From NCBI GenBank assembly GCA_014239155.1, contig JAAZZQ010000013.1, positions 1 to 64,000 on the forward strand: a stretch of 64,000 nucleotides of DNA, in the 5' to 3' direction. Of the stretch, positions 53,136-61,896 are shown piece after piece. Position 1 is the stretch's first letter. Each line of letters opens with the position of its first letter. The position numbers and the translations under genes were made by a program. Under the pieces are notes generated by a model. The model was not told where the DNA came from and did not search any database. It worked only from the letters and a program-made list of their open reading frames with translations. Source of the stretch: Lachnospiraceae bacterium. Lineage in GTDB: Bacteria; Bacillota; Clostridia; Lachnospirales; Lachnospiraceae.

Positions 53136-54225
53136 TGTTCATGATTTATTTGAGCTACAATTAGAAGAAATTATAATATCTTCCTTTATTTACGAGGAAG
53201 AAATGTCCCAAAAAATTAAGGAATTATATGGAAATAAGTACCGCGTTCATCGTCTTTATGATGATGGAAAATTAAATATTATTAGAGATGTACCAACTGT
53301 CCACAAACACATAAGTGGTTTACCAAAACTAAAAGTAAAATGGATAGGTTTTTTTGGTTCTACATGGCGAAACAGCTTAGTATATGAATTGCTTTGTAAG
53401 CATTATATCTTAGAATTTTCGGAAGAACCGCAATTATTGATATATAGTTATCCTGATATGGGTTTTATTAAAGATGATACATTTCACAAGAATTTAGACC
53501 TTAACGCACTAGAGGCAAACATTTATTTACAAAAAGAGTATTTAAAATATAAGAATTGTATAAAGTTATTATGGGAATCGGGAATGAATGAAAATGGCTA
53601 TGGTGATTATGATTATGCAGCTGGATTTCCATATCTGCAAGGAGAGAATTTTGAATATTTTAATATGCGTATTCCAAAGTCACTTTATGAAATGGAACGA
53701 CGCTATGATAATAACAGTCTTAATAGAAAATTTTGCAGCTATTTTTATTTAAACCAAAACTGGGGAGAAGGTGCAAAGCTTAGAAATGTATTTATCAGGG
53801 AATTAAGTAATAAATATAAGAAAGTGGATTGTATATGGGCGAACTACTATGCTTGGGATAGAGGCGAGTCTATTGTAACACATAATAAATATAAATTTAA
53901 AATAGCTTTTGAGAATCATTCTATACCAGGATACGCAACTGAAACTTTATGGAATACATATCGCTCTGGTGCTATTCCAATTTACTGGGGTGCTCCCGAC
54001 ATATGCAGTAGAATTGGAGTAAACCCGGATTCTTTCATTGACTGTACGAAGTTTGGTATGGATGTAGCTGCAATGATTAAGGAAGTGGAAAGGATAGACC
54101 ACGATGATGAATTGTATATGTATATGTTAAACCAATCACCATTTGTACAAAACATTCATTATTCAACGAATAAATTGGAGCAATTTTTATGTGATATTGC
54201 AGAGCAGGCAAGAGTTTGCTCATAG
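53117..54225 (+). CDS. GT10 (fucosyltransferase-like) C-terminal half of the phase-variable gene
   Basis: The frame continues the Rossmann module that the upstream gene leaves unfinished ('VIYNVHDLFELQLEEIIISS'), then holds a GT10-like domain ('VKWIGFFGSTWRNSLVYELL', 'YKFKIAFENHSIPGYATETL' followed by W-N-T-Y-R-S-G-A-I-P-I-Y-W-G). GT10 enzymes move fucose or related sugars in alpha-1,3 linkage. Coordinates start at the frame junction because no start codon with a ribosome binding site exists here (the nearest is a TTG at 53080). In the present G10 state it is probably not made, or made only by slippage. The in-frame gene would encode 733 residues. Confidence 0.78.
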
Positions 54226-54251
54226 ATTCTAATTAAAAAGAATTGATTAGG

Positions 54252-54384
54252 GATTATTTTGAAGAAATAGAGGAAAAACTCAAGGAGAAAATGAAATGTC
54301 GTATTATTTCATTGAAGATATTATTTTTAATGTTGGGCAGATATTGTGAGATATTTAAAGGGTTAAAGGAGATTCAAGATGAGA
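54252..54384 (+). repeat. 133-bp direct repeat, copy B (remnant of a Rossmann gene end)
   Basis: It matches 50604-50737. One base is missing against copy A (TTCATTGAAGA against TTCATTGGAAGA), so the coding sense is lost. It sits behind the GT10 gene. Confidence 0.92.
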
Positions 54385-54576
54385 TATAATATAACAATGA
54401 AAAAGACATTGCTAAGAAAAGGAATTAAAGTAATTGAGATACCAAGAAAGAAACAGAATGGAAAATATATAAGTGCATCTTTGGTGAGAAGGTGTCTCCA
54501 AAATAATGAGATGGACAAATTACAAGAACTTGTTCCAGAATCTACAAGAGCAATTTTGCAGGCAGAAAATTGTTAG
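54379..54576 (+). pseudogene. Fragment resembling the C-terminus of a citrate-lyase-ligase-like transferase
   Basis: 65 codons. The core 'GIKVIEIPRKKQNGKYISAS' followed by L-V-R-R-C-L and 'LQELVPESTRAIL' resembles the very end of CitC-type adenylyl/cytidylyltransferases (the I-S-A-S-x-V-R nucleotide motif). The larger catalytic part is missing, so I read this as the leftover 3' end of a gene displaced when the repeat-bounded block arrived. It has a ribosome binding site (AAAGGAG) and could still be translated. Confidence 0.6.
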
Positions 54577-54593
54577 AAGTTATCGGAGGGCAC

Positions 54594-56204
54594 ATGAAAA
54601 ACATAGCATTAATAGTAAATTCATTGCAGAGAGGGGGAGCTGAAAGATGTGCAGCAGATCTAAGTCTGATTTTTTCCAAAAGGGGATTTCGGGTGTTTAT
54701 TCTTACAGATTTAACAAAAAATATAACGTATGAATATGCAGGTAAACTTATAAGCTATGATTTTGATATTTTTGGAAGCAGCCAAGAACAAAAGAATGAT
54801 TTGTTGTTGAATAAAGTAAGTGAATTAATGGAGTTAAAGAACAAATATAACATTGACATATCAATTAGTTTCATGCAGCTTGCAAACTATTTAAATATAT
54901 TATCTAAGAATAAAGAAAAAGTAATCCTTACAACGCATAGTTTAAATTCTGAATATGCAAAGTATAATAAATCTATATTTTGGTCAGAAGAAACATTCCG
55001 TGATTTATATCAATATGCAGATGTGATTACATTTCCCTCAGAGTACTGTAGAAATGACTGGTTAATGCATTATGGGGATAAGTTTAAAATAACAAAAACT
55101 GTAAATAATCCTGTTCATATGATGAAGCTTAAAGAAAATAAAACAAGAGAGAATATTGTTATTACAGTAGGAAGAATGCACAGTATTAAAAGACAGTGGC
55201 ATCTGATTAAGGCATTTAGAATAGTTAAAGATTTGTATCAAGATAGTAGGCTTGTAATCTTAGGAGATGGGGAATTAAGACCAAAGTTAGAGGCAGTTAT
55301 TGCGCAGTATAATTTAATAAATGATGTGGATATGCCAGGAAATGTAGAAAATGTTCAAGATTATTTGGCAAAGGCAAAGGTATTTGTTATTACATCTAGG
55401 TGTGAGGCTATGCCATGCTCTGTACTTGAAGCTTTGAGTGCAGGGGTTCCTGTTGTGTCTTGTGATAGTCCTGGTGGTATTAGGGAAGAACTAGGGATTT
55501 CTAATGATATTAAAAATATATCAACACCTTTGATGGGCGTATGTGGTATATTAACTCCCTATATTCAAGAAGATGGCATGAATACTATTTCATGTGAAGA
55601 AAAAATATTAGCAGGTGAGATAGTAAGATTACTTAAAAATGATAAATTAAGAACAAATATGGTAACAGCAGCGGAAGGAATGCTTCAGAAATTTTCGGCT
55701 GATGTGATAGGGGATGTGTGGATTGATGATATTTTTCAAAATAATTTGAATCGAGAGATAAATATAGCGGAGTTTTGGAAGATTCGGGAGCAAAGTATAT
55801 ATAAATATTCCAATCAAGAAGCTATGAATGTTAATATGTATATTTGGTATTATAGATTATTGGAAAAGTGGATGATATTACATGAAAATGGAGAGACAAT
55901 AGGTAAGTATTTTGTCTCAAAAGGAATTGATAATATCATTATTTATGGTTGGGGAAAAATGGCAAACCATTTAATGGAGGATATTAGGAGAGATAAAATT
56001 CAGATTGTATGTGTGATAGACAGAGGAGTTATTAATAGATGTAGTGATTATCCAATAATTTCACTAGATGATCCAATTCCAGATGCAGATTGTATTGTAA
56101 TTACTCCTGTATATGAAACAGAAGCTATAAGGCTGCAATTAAATAATATAACATGTATTCCAACTCTCTCATTGTTAGAAATTTTGGATGAATGTATGCG
56201 ATAA
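54594..56204 (+). CDS. Glycosyltransferase family 4 with C-terminal Rossmann module
   Basis: A 536-residue protein. Residues about 1-395 are a GT4 enzyme: 'NIALIVNSLQRGGAERCAAD', 'IVITVGRMHSIKRQWHLIKA', 'RLVILGDGELRPKLEAVI', 'CEAMPCSVLEALSAGVPVVS'. Residues about 440-530 carry the shared Rossmann module ('NIIIYGWGKMANHLMEDI'). I start at the ATG at 54594 (MKNIALI), right after CGGAGGGCAC; the longer frame would begin with a TTG inside the previous fragment. It likely adds a hexose or HexNAc. Confidence 0.88.
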   Translation: MKNIALIVNSLQRGGAERCAADLSLIFSKRGFRVFILTDLTKNITYEYAGKLISYDFDIFGSSQEQKNDLLLNKVSELMELKNKYNIDISISFMQLANYLNILSKNKEKVILTTHSLNSEYAKYNKSIFWSEETFRDLYQYADVITFPSEYCRNDWLMHYGDKFKITKTVNNPVHMMKLKENKTRENIVITVGRMHSIKRQWHLIKAFRIVKDLYQDSRLVILGDGELRPKLEAVIAQYNLINDVDMPGNVENVQDYLAKAKVFVITSRCEAMPCSVLEALSAGVPVVSCDSPGGIREELGISNDIKNISTPLMGVCGILTPYIQEDGMNTISCEEKILAGEIVRLLKNDKLRTNMVTAAEGMLQKFSADVIGDVWIDDIFQNNLNREINIAEFWKIREQSIYKYSNQEAMNVNMYIWYYRLLEKWMILHENGETIGKYFVSKGIDNIIIYGWGKMANHLMEDIRRDKIQIVCVIDRGVINRCSDYPIISLDDPIPDADCIVITPVYETEAIRLQLNNITCIPTLSLLEILDECMR

Positions 56205-56264
56205 GATGAAAATGTTTTAATAAATTTGTTATAAGTAATCATAGACATGAAGGAGTATATACCT

Positions 56265-57557
56265 ATGCCAGAGATATCAATTCTAGTACCAATATACAAT
56301 GTAGAACAGTATTTGGTGGACTGTTTAAACAGTATTTTAGATCAGACATTTACGGATTTTGAGGTAATTTGTATGGATGATGGCTCAACGGATTATTCGA
56401 GAATAATTTTAGATAAGTTTGCCTTGCAGGATAAAAGAATTAGGGTAGTACATAAGGAAAATTCTGGTTATGGTAGTACTATGAATGCAGCAATGCAGTT
56501 GGCTAGGGGCAATTATATCGGCATTGTAGAAAGCGATGATACAATAGAACAGGATATGTATCAAGTTTTATATGATACAATTACAGAATATAAGTTAGAT
56601 TGGGTTAAGACTGACTTTTATGCTGTTTGGGATAATGTAGATGGTACAAAGAAGAAACAATATTGTAGTTTGACCAATAACTGTAAACTATATAACAGGG
56701 TAATTCATCCAGATGAGGAGAAAAATACATATCTTGTGCAAAAATTTACATGGAATGCACTATATAAAAAGGATCTAATATTGAAGAATAACATTAGATA
56801 CAATGAAACTCCCGGCGCTTCTTATCAGGATAATGGATTTTGGTTTCAGACATTTTACTGGGCAAAAAGGGCTATGTTTCTGAAAAGGGCATTTTATAAT
56901 TACAGGCAAGATAATATGTCTTCTTCAATACATAATACCCAGAAAGTGTGTGCGATGAAAGAAGAATTTGACTTTATCAGAAAGTTTATAATTATCCATA
57001 GTGGTGATAGGGAGTTATATCAAATTTGTTTTCATTGCCGAATGCTTGCATATATAGGCACGCTAAGAAGGATTGACATTTCATTGAAGTTGGAATTTGC
57101 GGAAACGATGGAGAGGGAACGTGGCTTTTATGAGAATCAGAACGAGGGCTGTTTTGATTATATGACAAAAGAGCAGATTTCTATTATAAAAAATCCAAAA
57201 GCTTATGCGGAGAATGTTTTAATTGGATTTCGTGAAATAACATATGAGGTTATTTGTAGCTATAAGAATATTATTGTGTATGGTGCAGGAATATACGGAG
57301 AGCGGATTACATATAGGGTAAATATGGCAAGAACAAATGCTCAGACTGTAAAGGTTGCAGTTACAAATCTTGAAAAAAGAAGTATGGAGTGTCAAGGAAT
57401 AATGGTCTGCGAAATTTTGGAATGTGTTGGAGAGAAGGATACAAGTTTAGTCATATTGGCAGTAAAGGAAGGCTCTGCAGCTTTTTGTGATATGCTTAAG
57501 AATTTAAGAAAACTACAGTTTCCTAATATTATAACTGCATCGGTAAAAAAGATATAA
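56265..57557 (+). CDS. Glycosyltransferase family 2 with C-terminal Rossmann module
   Basis: A 430-residue protein. The GT2 domain (about 1-230) has 'ISILVPIYNVEQYLVDCLNS', 'VICMDDGSTDYSRIILDKFA' and 'YIGIVESDDTIEQDMYQVLY'. The Rossmann module (about 335-430) has 'NIIVYGAGIYGERITYRVN'. The start is at 56265 (MPEIS), ten bases after AAGGAG; the ATG at 56247 overlaps that site and is unlikely. Confidence 0.87.
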   Translation: MPEISILVPIYNVEQYLVDCLNSILDQTFTDFEVICMDDGSTDYSRIILDKFALQDKRIRVVHKENSGYGSTMNAAMQLARGNYIGIVESDDTIEQDMYQVLYDTITEYKLDWVKTDFYAVWDNVDGTKKKQYCSLTNNCKLYNRVIHPDEEKNTYLVQKFTWNALYKKDLILKNNIRYNETPGASYQDNGFWFQTFYWAKRAMFLKRAFYNYRQDNMSSSIHNTQKVCAMKEEFDFIRKFIIIHSGDRELYQICFHCRMLAYIGTLRRIDISLKLEFAETMERERGFYENQNEGCFDYMTKEQISIIKNPKAYAENVLIGFREITYEVICSYKNIIVYGAGIYGERITYRVNMARTNAQTVKVAVTNLEKRSMECQGIMVCEILECVGEKDTSLVILAVKEGSAAFCDMLKNLRKLQFPNIITASVKKI

Positions 57558-57573
57558 ATTGGAGGGGATTAAT

Positions 57574-59805
57574 GTGGATCAGGCGCAGGAATTAATTAAT
57601 GGGATACAAAGTGGACTTTTACAATGGTATGATTTTGAAAGAGAAGCCATCGTTCTTTTTATTGGAGAAAGACATTCGGCTTTGGCGCAAATGTTACTAG
57701 GGAAGAAACTTAATGTTGTATGTGTGAATTTAGAAACGTTAGTCAACGAGAGGCAGTACCAAGAAAATGAAAAACGTTTTGACTATATCATTTGTATAGA
57801 AGCTTTAGAACAAAAAGAAAATCCGATATTTTTTTTAAAGTTGTTTTATAAATTTTTGAAAAGTGATGGGGTATTGTTACTTGGCATGAATAATCGTATG
57901 GGGATTCGATATTTTTGCGGTGACAGAGACAGATATACAAACAGATGTTTTGATGGCATTGAGGGTTATCGGCGTACCTATTCCAAAAAAGAAGATAGTT
58001 TTATCGGTAGAAGCTATAGTATGGCAGAAATTAAGCAAATGTTGAGAGAATCTGGATGGAATCAGTTTTGTTTTTATTCTGTTTTTTCAGATTTAAGCAA
58101 TCCTCAGTTAATTTATTCGGAGGAATTTCTTCCTAATGAAGATTTAGCAAATCGAATATTGCCAATTTTTAATTTTCCATATACTGCTTTTATAAATGAA
58201 AGAATGCTTTATGGAGATTTGGTGGACAATGGTATATTTCATCAAATGGCAAATGCATATTTAATAGAATGTACGATAAATGGTAAGCTATCTGATGTTG
58301 TTCATGTAACAACCTCTATGGACAGAGGAAGGGAACAGGCTCTTTTTACTTTGATTCGCCGATCCAAAGTTGTGGAGAAACGAGCTGCATATCAAGAGGG
58401 AAGAATACGATTAAATCGTATTATAGAAAACGGATGTGATCTGATAAAACATGGAATTCCTGTTGTGGATGCGAAAATAGAAAATAATGTTTATGTTATG
58501 CCCTATATTAAAGAAGAGGTGGCACAGTTGTATTTGAAGCGCCTTATTCGTACAGATCAAAGCAGATTTTTGCAGGAGATGGACCACTTTCGGGATATGA
58601 TATTACAGTCCTCGGAGATTATTAAAGAGGATATGGGTGATGGACAAGGGGCAGTATTGCGCAGAGGGTATCCAGATATGGTGCCATTAAATAGTTTTTA
58701 TATAGATGGTGAATTTGTATTTTATGATCAGGAGTTCTGTATAGAAAATTATCCTGCCAATGCGATTATAACACGGATGATTACAACATTGTATAGTGGG
58801 AATGGAGATTTGAATCGATATATTCCAATAGAGCAATTGTTTGAGAGATATAATCTAATAGCTCAGATAGAGCATTGGAAAGACATGGAAAATATATTTT
58901 TGTCGAAATTGTTAAATGCGGAAAATCTTCAGGTGTATTATAGCAGACGTCGGATTGACGATAACAATATTAATTCAAATCGTCAAAGAATAAATTATAC
59001 AGATACAGAGTACAGAAAGATTTTTATTGACATATTTAAAAATTTAGATACACGGAAACTGATACTTTTTGGTTCTGGAAATTTCACAAAAAAATTTATG
59101 GCATTGTATCAACAATATTATCCAGTTTATGCTATTGTTGACAATGATCAAAATCAGTGGGGAAAAAAGCTCAATGGTGTAGTAATACATTCCGCTGAAA
59201 TTTTAAAACAATTAAAGACCGATGAATATAAAGTGATAGTATGTATTAAGAATTATACATCTGTTGTAAAACAGCTAGAAGATATAGGGGTAACACAATA
59301 TAGTATATATGACGCCAATATGGGATATGAGAGAATACAGAAACGCAACGTACAAGAAAGCGAGAAGAGGATACCAAAAAAATATCATGTGGGATATATT
59401 TCAGGTGTTTTTGATTTGTTTCATATAGGACATTTAAATATGTTTAAACGTGCTAAGCAACAGTGTGATTACCTGATTGTAGGAGTAGTAACAGATGAGG
59501 GGGTTCGCAAATTAAAAAAAGTTGAGCCATTTATTCCTTTTGTGGAAAGAATTGAAATGGTGCGTTCTTGCCGTTATGTAGATGAAGCAGTTGAAATACC
59601 ATTGCAATATAATGATACAAGGGAAGCATATAAATTATATCACTTTGATTGTCAATTTTCAGGGAGTGATTATAAAGATAGACCTGCTTGGAATAGCAAC
59701 AAGGAATTTTTAGAGCAACATGGTTCAGAGCTGGTATTTTTTCCATATACAGAAAGTACAAGTTCTTCAAAAATAAAGGAATTGATAGAAAAAAAATTGA
59801 TCTAA
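57574..59805 (+). CDS. Methyltransferase - Rossmann module - cytidylyltransferase fusion
   Basis: A 743-residue protein with three recognisable parts. Residues about 25-200 form a SAM-methyltransferase-like fold ('FDYIICIEALEQKENPIFFL', 'LLLGMNNRMGIRYFCG'). A middle region (about 200-470) has no family I know. Then comes the shared Rossmann module (about 485-590: 'KLILFGSGNFTKKFMALYQ'). Residues about 605-743 are a TagD-like cytidylyltransferase ('GYISGVFDLFHIGHLNMFKR', C-terminal S-T-S-S-S-K-I). It starts at GTG 57574, behind GGAGGGG. It closes the locus. The two ends may work on one CDP-linked sugar or alditol. Confidence 0.83.
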   Translation: MDQAQELINGIQSGLLQWYDFEREAIVLFIGERHSALAQMLLGKKLNVVCVNLETLVNERQYQENEKRFDYIICIEALEQKENPIFFLKLFYKFLKSDGVLLLGMNNRMGIRYFCGDRDRYTNRCFDGIEGYRRTYSKKEDSFIGRSYSMAEIKQMLRESGWNQFCFYSVFSDLSNPQLIYSEEFLPNEDLANRILPIFNFPYTAFINERMLYGDLVDNGIFHQMANAYLIECTINGKLSDVVHVTTSMDRGREQALFTLIRRSKVVEKRAAYQEGRIRLNRIIENGCDLIKHGIPVVDAKIENNVYVMPYIKEEVAQLYLKRLIRTDQSRFLQEMDHFRDMILQSSEIIKEDMGDGQGAVLRRGYPDMVPLNSFYIDGEFVFYDQEFCIENYPANAIITRMITTLYSGNGDLNRYIPIEQLFERYNLIAQIEHWKDMENIFLSKLLNAENLQVYYSRRRIDDNNINSNRQRINYTDTEYRKIFIDIFKNLDTRKLILFGSGNFTKKFMALYQQYYPVYAIVDNDQNQWGKKLNGVVIHSAEILKQLKTDEYKVIVCIKNYTSVVKQLEDIGVTQYSIYDANMGYERIQKRNVQESEKRIPKKYHVGYISGVFDLFHIGHLNMFKRAKQQCDYLIVGVVTDEGVRKLKKVEPFIPFVERIEMVRSCRYVDEAVEIPLQYNDTREAYKLYHFDCQFSGSDYKDRPAWNSNKEFLEQHGSELVFFPYTESTSSSKIKELIEKKLI

Positions 59806-60157
59806 AGAAGCAATGCTGGGTGAATGTTACTTATGCTGTACAAAATGGCAGGGTATTAATCATATAAAACAGGAAGTGTTAGCGTTTATTACACATATTT
59901 TGCAGATGAGATACAAGAATAGAAAATATAGGGGTATTCTAAAAAATAGAATATCTCTATTTTTTATATGTAAATAAAAAATTTTTTTGAAAGTTGGAAT
60001 AGAATTACAATATTTTCATATGAAAATTTGAAAAAACAGTCGCTTTTTTGTTAAATATTGGTTATACTGAAAGAGCGTCAAGAGATATCAAGAAGATGTC
60101 ACAGAAGGCGTGAGAGAAAGAGCATCATGGAAGGAAACGGAGAGGAGGCGCGGACAC
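59806..60157. other. Intergenic region, glycan locus to suf
   Basis: About 350 bases. A terminator lies at 59925-59967. A T-rich stretch with a TTGAAA (about 60030) is the probable suf promoter region, though the -10 is weak (TTAAAT). No gene is seen; the short frame from 60110 lacks a start site. Confidence 0.5.
59925..59967 (+). terminator. Terminator of the glycan locus
   Basis: GGTATTCTA and TAGAATATC form the core stem, extended outward by AATATAG/CTATTTTT pairing, and end in a long T-run. This is the first strong terminator I see after the locus begins. Confidence 0.85.
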
Positions 60158-60886
60158 GTGCTAGAATTAAAAAATATATCCTACCACGTTGATGATGAAA
60201 ACGGAAAGGATATATTAAACCATATTGATTTGAAAATAGAGGATCGATTTACTGCAATCACAGGACCAAATGGAGGCGGCAAATCGACTCTTGCAAAAAT
60301 GATTGCTGGAATTATACAGCCGACAGAGGGACGGATTTTTTTTGAGGGGCAAGATATTACAAAGTTGTCCATTACAGAGCGGGCGAATTTGGGCATTAGT
60401 TTTGCTTTCCAACAGCCAGTTCGTTTTAAGGGAATTACAGTGCTTGATTTGATTCGATTGGCAGCTGGTGATAAACTGAGTGTGGAAGGTGCATGTAAGT
60501 ATCTTTCAGAGGTAGGACTCTGTGCACGGGATTATATTAATCGGGAAGTGAATGGAAGCTTGTCTGGTGGTGAGCTCAAACGGATTGAAATTGCAACTGT
60601 TATTGCCAGAGGCATGAAGTTGTCTGTGTTTGATGAGCCGGAGGCAGGGATTGATCTTTGGAGTTTTCAGAATTTAATTAAAGTATTTGAAAAAATGCAT
60701 GATAAGACACAAGGAAATATTGTAATTATCTCACATCAGGAGCGTATTCTTGATATTGCGGACAAAATTGTAGTGATTGCAAATGGTGAGATACAGGATA
60801 TAGGGGCAAAGGATGAGATATTACCAGGATTGTTGAGCGGTAATCTTGAGTGCAAACATAATGCAGGAGGGTGTATACATGGATGA
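60158..60886 (+). CDS. sufC: SUF FeS-assembly ATPase SufC
   Basis: A 242-residue ABC-type ATPase: Walker A 'GPNGGGKSTLAK', Q-loop in 'FAFQQPVRFKGITVLDLI', signature 'GSLSGGELKRIE', Walker B 'LSVFDEPEAGIDL' and 'ISHQ'. The 'SGGELKRIEIA' and 'DEPEAGIDLWSF' wording is SufC-like and not that of transporters. It works with SufB/D as the scaffold for iron-sulfur clusters. GTG start at 60158, nine bases after GAGGAGG. The next gene overlaps it by 8 bases; no sufS, sufU or sufE is next to it. Confidence 0.9.
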   Translation: MLELKNISYHVDDENGKDILNHIDLKIEDRFTAITGPNGGGKSTLAKMIAGIIQPTEGRIFFEGQDITKLSITERANLGISFAFQQPVRFKGITVLDLIRLAAGDKLSVEGACKYLSEVGLCARDYINREVNGSLSGGELKRIEIATVIARGMKLSVFDEPEAGIDLWSFQNLIKVFEKMHDKTQGNIVIISHQERILDIADKIVVIANGEIQDIGAKDEILPGLLSGNLECKHNAGGCIHG

Positions 60887-61796
60887 GATTCAGAAGACAT
60901 TGCTAATGCAAGTGGCAGATTTGCACGAAGTTCCAGCGGGGGCTTACAATATTCGTTCTAATGGGGAGTCGGCAGGAAGACATTCGACGGAGCACATTGA
61001 GATTGTTCCAAAAGAAGATAAGCCAGGAATTGATATTTATATTAAATCCGGAACCCAAAGGGAAAGTGTGCATATCCCTGTGTTGATGACACAAACAGGA
61101 CTTAAAGAGCTGGTATACAATGATTTTCATATTGGGGAAAACTGTGATATCACAATTATAGCGGGGTGCGGTATTCATAATAGTGGAAGTCAAGCGAGTG
61201 AACACAGCGGAATTCATTCCTTTTTTGTCGGAAAAAATTCCAGAGTAAAATATGTAGAGAAACATTATGGATCAGGTGAGGGAACTGGAGAACGCGTTAT
61301 GAATCCAGAGACAATTGTAAATTTGGATGAGAACAGCTATATGGAGATGGATACAGTACAAATCCGGGGCGTAGATTCTACAGACAGAGTTACAAGAGCG
61401 AAGCTTGCAAAGAATGCACAGCTTATTATTAAGGAAAAGCTTATGACGCATGGGAAACAGAAAGCAACCACTCATTTTTACGTGGATTTGGATGGTGAGG
61501 ATTCCAGCACAAATGTGATTTCTCGTTCTGTGGCAAAGGAACATTCCGAACAAACATTTTATTCTCATATTAATGGAAATAACAAATGTGCAGGGCATTC
61601 AGAGTGTGATGCGATTATTATGGACAATGCAGTGGTGCGTGCAATCCCAGAGATTACGGCAAACAGTATTGACGCGAGTCTGATTCATGAGGCAGCGATC
61701 GGAAAAATAGCAGGGGAACAGTTGATAAAGCTGATGACATTGGGACTTACAGAGGCACAGGCAGAGGAACAGATTGTGAACGGTTTTTTAAAATAA
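60879..61796 (+). CDS. SufB/SufD-family scaffold protein (short form)
   Basis: A 305-residue beta-helix protein of the SufB/D family, with 'GENCDITIIAGCGIHNSGSQ', 'SRVKYVEKHYGSGEGTGERV' and 'HSECDAIIMDNAVVRAIPEI' and the closing 'EAAIGKIAGEQLIKLMTLGL'. It is shorter than the 420-480 residues of full SufB or SufD, and is the only one here. This two-gene SufC-SufB/D set matches the minimal (SMS-like) system of many anaerobes. It assembles FeS clusters for the cell's radical SAM and other FeS enzymes. Start at 60879 (MDEIQK) after CAGGAGGG. Confidence 0.88.
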   Translation: MDEIQKTLLMQVADLHEVPAGAYNIRSNGESAGRHSTEHIEIVPKEDKPGIDIYIKSGTQRESVHIPVLMTQTGLKELVYNDFHIGENCDITIIAGCGIHNSGSQASEHSGIHSFFVGKNSRVKYVEKHYGSGEGTGERVMNPETIVNLDENSYMEMDTVQIRGVDSTDRVTRAKLAKNAQLIIKEKLMTHGKQKATTHFYVDLDGEDSSTNVISRSVAKEHSEQTFYSHINGNNKCAGHSECDAIIMDNAVVRAIPEITANSIDASLIHEAAIGKIAGEQLIKLMTLGLTEAQAEEQIVNGFLK

Positions 61797-61896
61797 TTTT
61801 GTATACTTGCTGATATAGAGAAAAGAGGTTGGGAAATCAAATTATCAGCAGTGTATTTTAGAAAATTAGAAAAACAAAGGAAAGAGAGGTATTTTT

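Noticed and set aside
54379-54576. The 65-codon frame as a complete gene
   Set aside because: It matches only the last part of a larger enzyme family, next to a repeated gene end, so a remnant is more likely.
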